Positions 9,229-17,428 of a DNA stretch of 64,000 nucleotides are shown piece after piece. Source of the DNA: Pedobacter hartonius (GTDB lineage Bacteria > Bacteroidota > Bacteroidia > Sphingobacteriales > Sphingobacteriaceae); NCBI RefSeq assembly GCF_900107535.1, contig NZ_FNRA01000011.1, positions 62,001 through 126,000 of the forward strand, given 5' to 3'. Position 1 is the stretch's first letter, and the number at the start of each line of letters is the position of its first letter. A model generated the notes under the pieces. It was not told where the DNA came from. It did no database searches and saw only the letters and a program-made list of their open reading frames with translations. The position numbers were made by a program, and so were the translations under genes.

Positions 9229-9702
9229 ATGGAAACTTTTAATGCAGATGAGCAATTTGAAAAATTAGAACTAAACCTTCCACCGGCACCTACGCCGCTT
9301 GGGGTTTATAAGCCTTTTCTAATTGATGGAAAATACCTTTATTTATCCGGACATGGTCCTGTAAATGATGATAAAAGCCTGATCATCGGGCGGATTGGTA
9401 CAGACATGGATAAAGAGGAAGGTAAACTTGCGGCCAGGCAGGTGGGACTGACAATGCTGTCTACCATTAAAACAAATCTGGGAAGCTTAAACCGTGTGAA
9501 AAGGGTGATCAAGGTTCTGGGAATGGTGAATTGTACAGCTGATTTTGAAAAACATCCATTTATTATCAATGGCTGCAGTGAGCTTTTTGCACAGGTTTGG
9601 GGCGAAGAAAATGGGATCGGTACCCGCAGTGCTGTTGGTTTCGGATCTTTACCGGACAATATTCCTGTAGAGATTGAAGCCTTATTTGAACTCCATGACT
9701 AA
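9229..9702 (+). CDS. RidA-family protein
   Basis: 157 residues of the longer YjgF/RidA type. The core GTRSAVGFGSLPDNIPVEIEA carries R133, equivalent to the substrate-binding arginine of RidA. YLYLSGHGP near 36-44 is the usual N-terminal strand. RidA proteins hydrolyse reactive enamine/imine intermediates (2-aminoacrylate, 2-aminocrotonate) made by PLP-dependent serine/threonine dehydratases. Its place 11 nt after the permease, and overlapping the PLP enzyme that follows, fits a housekeeping role for that enzyme's product. It is cytoplasmic and has no signal peptide. Confidence 0.9.
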   Translation: METFNADEQFEKLELNLPPAPTPLGVYKPFLIDGKYLYLSGHGPVNDDKSLIIGRIGTDMDKEEGKLAARQVGLTMLSTIKTNLGSLNRVKRVIKVLGMVNCTADFEKHPFIINGCSELFAQVWGEENGIGTRSAVGFGSLPDNIPVEIEALFELHD

Positions 9703-10819
9703 TACCGTACAGGAGGCCTGGTACCTGATCAGCGAAGCTGAGCAGCCGGACTCGCCTGCACTGGTCTTTTACCCGCACAGGATCACTGAGAACATTGACA
9801 GGCTGAAAAGGAGTATCAGTGACATCAGTCGCCTGCGGCCCCATGTGAAAACCCATAAGAATGCAGAGATCACACTGATGATGATCCAGGCAGGTATCAG
9901 CAAATTCAAGTGTGCTACCATCGCTGAAGCAGAGATGCTGGGCATGTGTAAAGCACCCGATGTATTGCTTGCCTATCAGCCCGTAGGGCCAAAAATTGAC
10001 CGGTTCATTGCACTGATCAAAGCCTATCCGGCTACGCATTTCTCCTGTCTGGTGGATCATCCGGATGCGCTGCAGGCTATAACTGCGGTGGCTGCGGCAG
10101 CAGGGCTGGAGATTGGCCTTTTTCTGGATCTCAACGTGGGGATGAACCGTACGGGGATTACCCCTGATGAAACGGCGGTAGCACTTTATCAGCAGATCCA
10201 TGCCCTGCCAGGTGTATATGCCCGGGGGCTGCACGCCTATGATGGTCATATTCATGATGCTTCTTTTGAACTCAGAAGGGAAAAGTGGCAGTTGGTGCTT
10301 GACGCAATTTCAGGTGTGGAGAGGCAGATCATTGCTGCCGGCCTGCCAAAACCGGTGATCGTTGCCGGAGGAACGCCAACATACCCCTTCTATGCAGCAC
10401 TGGACGATATTGAATGCAGCCCGGGGACATTTATTCTCTGGGATAAAGGTTACCAGGATGCTTTTGCTGAACAGGAATACCTCAGCGCAGCCCTTGTACT
10501 GACGCGGGTGATCTCGCTTACCGCTGAAACCCTGGTTACGGTAGACCTGGGCCATAAGTCTGTAGCGGCAGAAAATGAACCGGGCAGAAGAGTCTGGTTC
10601 CTGAATGCGCCGGACGCTGAATTTATAGGTCAGAGTGAAGAACACCTGGTGCTGGATTTAGGTCTTGATCACGGCTTTCAGATCGGTGATGTGCTGTACG
10701 GACTGCCCTTCCATATTTGCCCTACCGTGGCGCTGTATGGAACGGCCGCACTGATAGAGAACCATCATATCACCGGAGAATGGAAGATCATTTCGAGGGA
10801 AAGAAAAATTAACATTTAG
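9695..10819 (+). CDS. D-threonine aldolase/D-serine dehydratase-like PLP enzyme
   Basis: The start at 9695 overlaps the RidA stop by 8 nt (ATGACTAA), a usual coupling arrangement; an in-frame start 21 nt upstream is less compact. The 374-residue product has an alanine-racemase-type TIM barrel with the PLP lysine K52 in RPHVKTHK, the phosphate loop region GTPTYP, and a C-terminal beta domain (DSD1-like). Near the end, H340-I-C342 forms a His-X-Cys pair. In this family His-X-Cys coordinates zinc in eukaryotic-type D-serine dehydratase, and His-X-Asp is the metal pair of the studied D-threonine aldolases. That favours dehydration of a D-beta-hydroxy amino acid, which would also explain the adjacent RidA. 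Substrate not proven. Confidence 0.85.
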   Translation: MTNTVQEAWYLISEAEQPDSPALVFYPHRITENIDRLKRSISDISRLRPHVKTHKNAEITLMMIQAGISKFKCATIAEAEMLGMCKAPDVLLAYQPVGPKIDRFIALIKAYPATHFSCLVDHPDALQAITAVAAAAGLEIGLFLDLNVGMNRTGITPDETAVALYQQIHALPGVYARGLHAYDGHIHDASFELRREKWQLVLDAISGVERQIIAAGLPKPVIVAGGTPTYPFYAALDDIECSPGTFILWDKGYQDAFAEQEYLSAALVLTRVISLTAETLVTVDLGHKSVAAENEPGRRVWFLNAPDAEFIGQSEEHLVLDLGLDHGFQIGDVLYGLPFHICPTVALYGTAALIENHHITGEWKIISRERKINI

Positions 10820-10828
10820 TTTAGGATT

Positions 10829-11905
10829 ATGTTTACGATAGATGCACACCTTGATTTAAGTATGAATGCGCTGGAATGGAACCGCGACCTGCGGTTACCC
10901 GTTTCTTCCATTAATGCCCGGGAACAGGGCTTAACAGATAAACCTGACAGGGCTAAGGCGGTGGTTTCACTGCCCGAACTGAGGAAAGGTAAAATAGGAT
11001 TGGTAGTTGCTACCCAGATTGCACGTTATGTTGCTCCGGGAAATAACCTTCCGGGCTGGCACTCGCCCGAACAGGCATGGGCACAAACCCAGGGCCAGGT
11101 TGCCTGGTACAAGGCAATGGAAGAAGCAGGCGAGATGGTGCAGATCCATGACCTGGAAAGCCTGGAAACACACCTTCTTTTATGGAATAGTGACCTGGCC
11201 GATGAAATCAAACCCATAGGTTATATCCTGAGCCTTGAAGGAGCAGATTCAATCGTTACTGTAGAACACCTGAAGCGGGCGCATGCCTATGGTTTACGTG
11301 CCCTGGGTCCTGCACATTACGGTCCCGGGCGTTATGCTCAGGGAACCGATGCGACCGGGTTAATGGGCCCTGAGGGGCACGAGCTGCTGAAAGAAATGGA
11401 GCGTTTAAATATCATACTTGATGCCACACATTTATGTGATGACAGTTTTTGGGAGGCGCTGGATCATTTCAATGGTCATATCTGGGCTTCACACAACAAT
11501 TGCCGGGCATTGGTAAACCATAACCGCCAGTATAGTGACGCGCAAATTAAGGAATTGGTAAACAGGGGCGCCGTTATCGGCCTGGCACTGGATGCATGGA
11601 TGATGGTGCCCGACTGGGTTCGCGGAGTTTCTACCCCTGAAAATATGCATTGTAACCTGGAAGTAATGGCTGATCACCTGGATCATATTTGCCAGATCGC
11701 AGGGAATACCCTCCACGTTGGTCTGGGTTCTGACCTCGACGGTGCTTTCGGACGTGAACAATGCCCTTATGATATTGAAACGATAGCCGACCTGCAAAAG
11801 ATTCCTGCGATTCTAGAAAAACGCGGGTATAAAAAACAAGATGTGCAGAATCTGATGCAGGGCAACTGGACCAGATTCCTGAGAAATGTTTGGGCTGTTA
11901 AATAG
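10829..11905 (+). CDS. M19 (renal dipeptidase-like) dipeptidase
   Basis: 358 residues, no signal peptide. Metal-binding motifs of the M19 family are present: H7-x-D9 (DAHLDL), E137 in LSLEGAD, a His in LDATHLCD, a His in WASHNNCRAL, and the D of GLGSDLDGAFG. M19 enzymes hydrolyse dipeptides, including ones with a C-terminal D-residue, and some relatives hydrolyse N-acyl-D-amino acids or lactones. As the last gene of the permease-RidA-PLP enzyme series, it probably frees a D-amino acid for the PLP enzyme (inference). Its stop codon merges into a perfect inverted repeat that should end the transcript. Confidence 0.9.
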   Translation: MFTIDAHLDLSMNALEWNRDLRLPVSSINAREQGLTDKPDRAKAVVSLPELRKGKIGLVVATQIARYVAPGNNLPGWHSPEQAWAQTQGQVAWYKAMEEAGEMVQIHDLESLETHLLLWNSDLADEIKPIGYILSLEGADSIVTVEHLKRAHAYGLRALGPAHYGPGRYAQGTDATGLMGPEGHELLKEMERLNIILDATHLCDDSFWEALDHFNGHIWASHNNCRALVNHNRQYSDAQIKELVNRGAVIGLALDAWMMVPDWVRGVSTPENMHCNLEVMADHLDHICQIAGNTLHVGLGSDLDGAFGREQCPYDIETIADLQKIPAILEKRGYKKQDVQNLMQGNWTRFLRNVWAVK

Positions 11906-11970
11906 TTTTCCCCATAAAAAAGGGGTTATCCACAATCAAATGTGGATAACCCCTTTTTTATGGGGAAAAC
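11905..11970. terminator. perfect 30-bp inverted repeat with two DnaA-box sequences
   Basis: Arms 11905-11934 and 11941-11970 are exact complements around a 6-nt loop (ATCAAA). The arm ends in CCCCTTTTTTATGGGG, so it can act as a terminator for the operon ending at 11905. The inner 9 nt of each arm read TTATCCACA / TGTGGATAA, the consensus DnaA box, in opposite orientations. Confidence 0.75.
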
Positions 11971-12314
11971 TTGCTAAACCCTCCTATATTAGTGCTGATT
12001 GTTAAATATCAATGTTCTTTTTATTTATATTTTTTCCGATATTTAATTTTTTGACTTGTATAGTTAATTAAGACATTTGATCATCATGCCGGAATCCAGT
12101 TAAGAAATTAATAAAGATAGGCGTATATCTTACTGTAAAAATAAATATGAAGTATCTTTTTGAGGTTTTGTGCAAAACCTTTAATTTTCGGAATGTTATT
12201 ACCTAAATAGAACAGTGTATTATTTTTTCGGATTTTGGCAGAGCCGGGGTAGATTTAGATTCTTACAGTTGGATAGACGGGGCGGGAGTTTAGGTTGTAT
12301 TGAAAATATTTGAG
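11971..12314. other. AT-rich intergenic region
   Basis: About 340 nt between the palindrome and the first tandem paralogue. It is very AT-rich with no credible open reading frame. No further consensus DnaA box was seen. It presumably holds the promoter of the gene at 12315, but no clear TTTG / TAnnTTTG pair stands out. Confidence 0.4.
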
Positions 12315-13070
12315 ATGAATACTAAAGGACAAATTAAACTAAACTACCCTGATGAATTCAGGATTGCCTGTAAGATTAGCAATCTCAAGCACGAAGAGCT
12401 TATTCAATACTTTATTGACCAGGTTTCGTTTTACGCTTTTATCGGAGGAAATATGGAGCCGGCACACCTCTGGGCTACTACCGTCAGTATCGAATGTAAA
12501 GAGTTCTGGAACAAAATTCCTGTAGAAACCATATCAGATCCACTGGTACAGGAGATTTCCCTGAAATATATCAGGAAGCTCACCGCATTAAGCCTGGAAG
12601 CCGGCCTTACGAAGAATGAGGAGACCAGCACCAGCATATCCTTTATGAATGAATGGTCAGCAGAGCTCATCCCGCTCACCGATTATGAACCTGATATAAC
12701 AACGACTAAAGGAGAGGTTTTTAATCTGACCTTTGATTTTAATCTCGTTTGCAGACTACATGGAATTCACACAGATCTTTTATTACAGTATTTTGTTGAT
12801 AATATCTCCCTGGCGCGGGAGAGGGCTACCAATGTGATCGAGGAGATCGGGATAAATCCTTCTGTGGCTGTTTTACTGATCCTGGTTTCCTATCATGACG
12901 ATGTTAAACACCGGATACTTCCCCATCAGGAGATATACAGGAAATATGGGCTACAGTTACTGCAACTTGATAAAAAACAAAAAAGCGAAAATGATTTTGA
13001 AAGCAGGGTGGAAAGTTACAGTGCTTTTTACCGGGAGTGGTATAATGCACTCACAATAGACATAAATTAA
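12315..13070 (+). CDS. uncharacterised protein, tandem paralogue 1 with internal repeat
   Basis: Not recognised as a named family. The ATG at 12315 is chosen over an in-frame TTG at 12300 because the paralogue at 13258 begins the same way (MNTKGQ versus MDAKGQ). The product is 251 residues, soluble, with no signal peptide. It contains two related segments: FRIACKISNLKHEELIQYF at about 16-34 and FNLVCRLHGIHTDLLLQYF in the second half, so the protein is probably a duplicated domain of about 110 residues, mostly helical. It is about one-third to one-half identical by eye to the next gene. A facing XRE regulator ends just after the pair. Function unknown. Confidence 0.75.
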   Translation: MNTKGQIKLNYPDEFRIACKISNLKHEELIQYFIDQVSFYAFIGGNMEPAHLWATTVSIECKEFWNKIPVETISDPLVQEISLKYIRKLTALSLEAGLTKNEETSTSISFMNEWSAELIPLTDYEPDITTTKGEVFNLTFDFNLVCRLHGIHTDLLLQYFVDNISLARERATNVIEEIGINPSVAVLLILVSYHDDVKHRILPHQEIYRKYGLQLLQLDKKQKSENDFESRVESYSAFYREWYNALTIDIN

Positions 13071-13257
13071 TCAACCGGATATAGATTAATCAAGACTGAT
13101 TCCCTGCCCTTTATTAAAAATCACTCTATTCATTTAATCCATTTCATCATTCCTCTTAAAATTGTCAAACCTATTTGATTCTGTGTCTGTTTAATTGTTG
13201 AAATATTTGTTTAGCAATTTAGATTGTTACCCCTATGAGTAATTAAAAACTGTCAAT

Positions 13258-14010
13258 ATGGACGCTAAAGGACAATTTGGACTAACTTATACTGAAGATT
13301 TCAGGATAGCCTGTGAAGTCAACTATTTTAAACAGAAAGAAGTACTGCAATACTTTATCAACAGGGTGTCTTTTTATGCTTTCAATGGAGGGGAAATGGA
13401 AGCTGCTGCGTTATGGGCAACACAAATTCTCCTTGATTGTAAAAACCTGATAGGTGGCGAGGTGATTCCTCTCACCAATAGGAAGGTAAAACGGATAGCT
13501 ATAAAATATATCTTCCTGCTGAACGATTTGAATGAAAACACCTATCTGTCAACTGTAGATAAGATGAAAGAAAGCTTCTGTATTATGCAGGAATGGGAAG
13601 CCGAGATGCTTCCGCTTGTGGACTATCCCAGGACATTTTATTTGAACGAGGAAATCTTTCTGGTGCTCACCTTCGACTTTAACCTGATTTGCCGGATGAA
13701 CGGACTGCAACCTCAGCAGGTACTGCAGTATTTTATTGATCAGATATCCGTGGCCAGACAAAGAGCCCTCAACCTGATTGATTTTGCAGGAACTAATTCC
13801 TGTATGTCTCTTTTCAGTATCATGCAGCTCAGCCGTTCCATGAAACAGAAGAAGCTTCCCGCTCAAAAGGAAATTGAGGCATGGTTTACGCAGCAATTGC
13901 TCGCTCTGGACGAAACACTCAGGGATGAGCCGGATATCGACAGCCGGGTGGCCACATACAGGGAACTTTACGCTGAGTGGTGCCATACGCTCCGGAGAAA
14001 CCTGGAATGA
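13258..14010 (+). CDS. uncharacterised protein, tandem paralogue 2 with internal repeat
   Basis: 250 residues, paralogue of the gene at 12315. The shared N-terminal block is DFRIACEVNYFKQKEVLQYF followed by a VSFYAFNGGEME-like stretch and LWAT. The second half repeats the motif as FNLICRMNGLQPQQVLQYF followed by an IDQISVARQRA-like helix. The invariant core in all four copies is F-x-[IL]-x-C-[KRE] ... LQYF. The N-terminal copies add the YAF-GG-ME-LWAT element that the C-terminal copies lack. No catalytic motif or membrane segment is visible. The 187-nt spacer before it suggests its own promoter. It converges with the XRE gene, with a 7-nt gap. Function unknown. Confidence 0.75.
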   Translation: MDAKGQFGLTYTEDFRIACEVNYFKQKEVLQYFINRVSFYAFNGGEMEAAALWATQILLDCKNLIGGEVIPLTNRKVKRIAIKYIFLLNDLNENTYLSTVDKMKESFCIMQEWEAEMLPLVDYPRTFYLNEEIFLVLTFDFNLICRMNGLQPQQVLQYFIDQISVARQRALNLIDFAGTNSCMSLFSIMQLSRSMKQKKLPAQKEIEAWFTQQLLALDETLRDEPDIDSRVATYRELYAEWCHTLRRNLE

Positions 14011-14017
14011 CGGTTGA

Positions 14018-14290
14018 CTATAGGCCCTTGTTCTCCTTCTTTTTGGAGATAAGTGCCGTGGAAGGGAGGAAATCTTTTGGAGACAATCCGAAATGGTCAG
14101 CAAAGATGTTGATGTGCTTTAAGTTGTATTTGGCCGGATTACTTAGGTTTTCAACATTCCCGATAAAGGATGCTTTTACTCCGATAATATAGGCAATATC
14201 TTCCTGACGTAACTTTTTGTCAGCCCTTAATTTTCTGACAAAATCGATCACGTGTTGTTCAATAAGATCTAGTTTTACCTTTCCTTCCAT
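14018..14290 (-). CDS. XRE-family helix-turn-helix protein
   Basis: 90 residues. A single HTH domain spans about 12-70: VIDFVRKLRADKKLRQEDIA, then the recognition region GVKASFIGNVENLSN and a last helix INIFADHFGLSPKDF. It is a short regulator without a sensor domain. It converges on the second of two tandem paralogues with only 7 nt between stop codons, so it could regulate them or itself; this is inferred from position only. Confidence 0.8.
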   Translation of the reverse strand: MEGKVKLDLIEQHVIDFVRKLRADKKLRQEDIAYIIGVKASFIGNVENLSNPAKYNLKHINIFADHFGLSPKDFLPSTALISKKKENKGL

Positions 14291-14659
14291 TCCGGGACTA
14301 AGTAATTTATATTCCTGATCATAATTTACAGTTATAAATGTAAATAAGTTTTTTATTCCCTATTTCGAGTTAACTTATTAAAAAATTACAATATTTTATT
14401 ACTGCGTTGTAGATGCTGTTTAAACGCATATTTATTGAGTAATAGTTTTACTTATTGGCTAAATGTTTTTAATTTTTGTTTTGTTGAGGTTTTTCCTGAA
14501 TAAGATAAATTTAAAAAAAATTATCCACTTTATCTTATCATCATGAGATTAACATGATTATTTATAGCTGTTTAACTGATTGCTAAATAACTGCCTTTGA
14601 AGGGAACTTGCATCCCTGATCATAAAATATCATTAAGTATATTTGGCAGCTTATGGTCT
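14291..14659. other. AT-rich intergenic region between divergent genes
   Basis: About 370 nt upstream of the XRE gene (leftward) and the membrane protein (rightward), rich in A/T runs. A one-mismatch DnaA box, TTATCCACT, lies at 14521-14529. An in-frame TTG at 14597 could start the downstream gene, but an ATG at 14660 is preferred. No RNA gene or repeat recognised. Confidence 0.4.
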
Positions 14660-16213
14660 ATGTCGAAACTTATTATGAATAAAACCAGATTTGGCTTGCC
14701 GGCCTTTAAGAATCTTGACGCCTGTCTGATTTCCCTGATAGGCCTCATCATGATCCTGATCTATACAAGGCATGGAGGGATTGGAATATCGCCGGATTCG
14801 ATTGCTTACCTGAGTGTGGCGAGGAATATCATCATGCATGGATCGCCCGTTGATTATACGTTGAGCCCGCTGGTGGATTTTCCTGTTTGTTACCCTTTCT
14901 TTCTCAGCATAGTTGGATTCGTGTCTGGCCAGGACCCCCTGGTCATCGCACCATGGTTGAACGGCCTGCTCTTCGCGGGGCTGATCGTACTGCTGGGCAG
15001 CCTTATCAATTCCTTTGAAGGCGTTACCAGGTCATACAAATGGATCATATTAATATGCATCGCCCTCAGTCCTTCATTACTTGAAATCTATTCCATGTTA
15101 TGGTCCGAGACTTTATTTATCCTGTTTACGATTGTATTTATTTCTGCTTTTGGCCGTTACCTTAGAAAAAGATCGGTGATCAGCCTGCTGTGCTGCGCCC
15201 TTATTGCGTCAGCTGCCTGTATTACGCGTTATGCGGGTGTTACGATCATTGGAGCAGGGCTAATGCTGCTGGTGTTCGACCGTTCACTGGAATGGAAGAA
15301 AAAGCTCCGGCATTGTCTCTGGTTTGGCCTGGGTTCTATATCCCTGCTGCTGATCAACCTTTTGCGCAACAGGCTCATTACCGGATCTCTTACAGGCCCG
15401 AGGGAGCCCGGGATCCTGACGCTGAGTGATAACCTCATTTTCACCGGAAGGGTAATCTGCAACTGGCTGCCCGTCTCCGGTCAGCAGTCTGAGCTGGTCT
15501 CTGGTGTAGCGATCCTGGTATTGATCGTCATTTCTTTACTTTTCCTGAAACGCAGCTGGTCCGGCATAGTTACGCTCAGTACAGAAAACTGTTTTGCTGC
15601 TTTTTTCATTGTGTACACTGTTTTCATTACCGGAATTTCTACGATTTCACATTTTGAACAGATCAATAACAGGTTATTATCTCCTTTATACATTCCGATG
15701 GTCATTTCTCTGACCTCCTGGGTTCCCCGCGTAATCCGGAGATTGCCTGTGCTGACAATGCGGCTGGCCGGGGCATTGGCAATCCTCATCGCTTCTGGTT
15801 TTGCAGTCTACCAATACGAACAGGTAAGTATAATGTATGATGAAGTGAAGGGCTCCGGGATACCGGGTTACACGGAGGATGCATGGAAGAACTCAGAAAC
15901 AGCGGGTTTTCTGCGGAAAAGGGCAGATTATTTTGATCCGGCATATGAGGTATATTCAAATGCGCATGAGGCAGCGTACTTCAACGGCGGCCTGATTACG
16001 GAATCCCTTCCCCAAAGAAGGGATAAAAGAGATACTTTTGAACTTTTAAACGGGGATGCGTTCTACCTGATCTGGTTTGACGATTTTTCAGACAATGAAC
16101 TGGTGAAATTCAGGACCATCCGGCAGCATGCCGACCTCATCAAAAAATATGATTTTAAGGACGGGGATATTTTTTTTGTCAGGCCCCGCCATTCTTCAGC
16201 ACAGCAGCGGTAA
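14660..16213 (+). CDS. polytopic membrane protein, GT-C glycosyltransferase-like
   Basis: About 517 residues with roughly ten membrane segments. Near the N-terminus, after the first membrane helix, is GISPDSIAYLSVARNI. An acidic residue in the first extracytoplasmic loop followed by a Y-x-x-x-A-[RK] pattern is typical of GT-C enzymes of the ArnT/PMT (GT39/GT83) type. A soluble C-terminal domain of about 110 residues follows the last helix. Such proteins transfer sugars from polyprenyl-phosphate donors. The start could also be ATG 14675 or TTG 14597. The last 35 nt overlap the convergent DinB gene. The family assignment is tentative. Confidence 0.6.
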   Translation: MSKLIMNKTRFGLPAFKNLDACLISLIGLIMILIYTRHGGIGISPDSIAYLSVARNIIMHGSPVDYTLSPLVDFPVCYPFFLSIVGFVSGQDPLVIAPWLNGLLFAGLIVLLGSLINSFEGVTRSYKWIILICIALSPSLLEIYSMLWSETLFILFTIVFISAFGRYLRKRSVISLLCCALIASAACITRYAGVTIIGAGLMLLVFDRSLEWKKKLRHCLWFGLGSISLLLINLLRNRLITGSLTGPREPGILTLSDNLIFTGRVICNWLPVSGQQSELVSGVAILVLIVISLLFLKRSWSGIVTLSTENCFAAFFIVYTVFITGISTISHFEQINNRLLSPLYIPMVISLTSWVPRVIRRLPVLTMRLAGALAILIASGFAVYQYEQVSIMYDEVKGSGIPGYTEDAWKNSETAGFLRKRADYFDPAYEVYSNAHEAAYFNGGLITESLPQRRDKRDTFELLNGDAFYLIWFDDFSDNELVKFRTIRQHADLIKKYDFKDGDIFFVRPRHSSAQQR

Positions 16214-16694
16214 CCATTAACTGGCCTACATGGCGCATGGTATGTTCCGCCCCGTGCACAAGCAGTCCGATCACTGTGGAAGGAAGACCGGCACGGCCAA
16301 TGCCGCGGTAATCTGCAAGACTTGCCGCATCGGTTCCCCTGAGCTGTTGCAACGCAAGGTCTACCTGTCTGCCGAAGCGCTCAACGAGTTCTTTTGTGGT
16401 GTAACCATGGGCTGCATCTTTGCCTTCTTCATCCAGCTGCTCAAACTGAAAAGGGCTCAGCCCTTCAGCTTTTGCATAAGTAAAGACCCTGTCCAGCACT
16501 CCGCTCAGGTGTTGTAAGTGAAAGCCCACCGAGGCCATGCCCGCCGGGCGCTGCCAAAGTAATGCTGAGGGGAACTCATGCATATACTCATTCACTTCTT
16601 CCCGGGCTTGCAGCAGTGCATGTGCTACAGGCTGTAACATTGGAATGATATCGGGGAGGGGACCTCTTTGCCATACTTCTCGCTGCTGTGCCAT
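16179..16694 (-). CDS. DinB-family protein
   Basis: 171 residues in a four-helix-bundle pattern. The metal-binding histidines expected of the DinB/YfiT superfamily are in VGFHLQHLSGVLDR (first helix pair) and VHGAEHTMRHVGQL (last helix), the latter the family's clearest signature. DinB proteins act as thiol- or metal-dependent transferases or have unknown roles. The gene converges on and overlaps the membrane-protein gene by 35 nt, and lies 40 nt downstream of thymidine kinase on the same strand, so the two may be co-transcribed. Confidence 0.85.
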   Translation of the reverse strand: MAQQREVWQRGPLPDIIPMLQPVAHALLQAREEVNEYMHEFPSALLWQRPAGMASVGFHLQHLSGVLDRVFTYAKAEGLSPFQFEQLDEEGKDAAHGYTTKELVERFGRQVDLALQQLRGTDAASLADYRGIGRAGLPSTVIGLLVHGAEHTMRHVGQLMVTAAVLKNGGA

Positions 16695-16733
16695 ATCGTT
16701 TTGGTTTATATGAATCTCAATATCCTGTTTATA

Positions 16734-17309
16734 CTATTCTTTAGCGTTGAAACAAACCCTGCACCTTGGCTCGTAACTTTCTTTTTCGCCCAGCAGGATC
16801 TTCGCCTCGCTGGCTACCCTCCTGTACGAGTACATGGCCGGATTTCCGCACCTTACACACACGGCATTTACCTTAGTGACCAATTCTGCAATGGCCATCA
16901 GCGCCGGCACAGGGCCAAAGGGCTTACCCGCAAAATCCATGTCCAGCCCGGCTACAATTACCCTGATGCCTTTGTTGGCAAGCGTATTGCAAACCTCGGG
17001 TAAACCCTCATCAAAAAACTGTGCCTCGTCAATGCCTACTACCTGTGTGTCTGCATTCAGCAGTAATATCGATGCCGAATGATCTACAGCGGTGGCGGAA
17101 ATCGTGTTGTAGTTATGTGATACAACAGCTGTTTCATCATACCTGGTATCTGTGGCAGGTTTAAATATTTCTATCTTTAATTTAGCGATCTCCGCACGCT
17201 TCAGTCTCCTGATCAGTTCTTCCGTTTTGCCCGAGAACATAGAGCCGCAAATTACCTCAATGCTGCCGCCAAATTCTCCTTTGCTATAATTTTGTTCGCT
17301 GAATAACAT
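16734..17309 (-). CDS. tdk: thymidine kinase
   Basis: 191 residues, the usual type II thymidine kinase. The Walker A motif is GSMFSGKT (about 22-29), and the catalytic/Walker B region is VVGIDEAQFF. The lasso domain has a zinc site formed by CVRCGNPA and the C-terminal CRVC. YSYR near 165 is the typical thymidine-binding loop. It phosphorylates thymidine to dTMP in the salvage pathway, in the cytoplasm. Divergent from the acidic hypothetical protein at 17429. Confidence 0.95.
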   Translation of the reverse strand: MLFSEQNYSKGEFGGSIEVICGSMFSGKTEELIRRLKRAEIAKLKIEIFKPATDTRYDETAVVSHNYNTISATAVDHSASILLLNADTQVVGIDEAQFFDEGLPEVCNTLANKGIRVIVAGLDMDFAGKPFGPVPALMAIAELVTKVNAVCVRCGNPAMYSYRRVASEAKILLGEKESYEPRCRVCFNAKE

Positions 17310-17348
17310 GTATATGGTAGGGGTTGTATGACCCGCGAATATCGAAGT

Positions 17349-17382
17349 TTTGCAGTGAATACCGAAATTTGTAGTATTTTTG
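17349..17382 (+). promoter_or_regulatory. Bacteroidota-type promoter
   Basis: TTTG at 17349-17352 and TATTTTTG (TAnnTTTG) at 17375-17382, spaced 22 nt, match the -33/-7 consensus of the main Bacteroidota sigma factor. Transcription would begin near 17389, which excludes the in-frame GTG at 17384 as the start of the next gene. Confidence 0.6.
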
Positions 17383-17428
17383 AGTGTATTTTATCAACAC
17401 AAACAGACATTTTTCCCGTTATATAACT

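Noticed and set aside
11905..14660. A chromosomal replication origin
   Set aside because: Only two perfect and one imperfect DnaA boxes, with no dnaA or dnaN nearby; GC skew could not be computed. Kept only as a possible DnaA-binding site.
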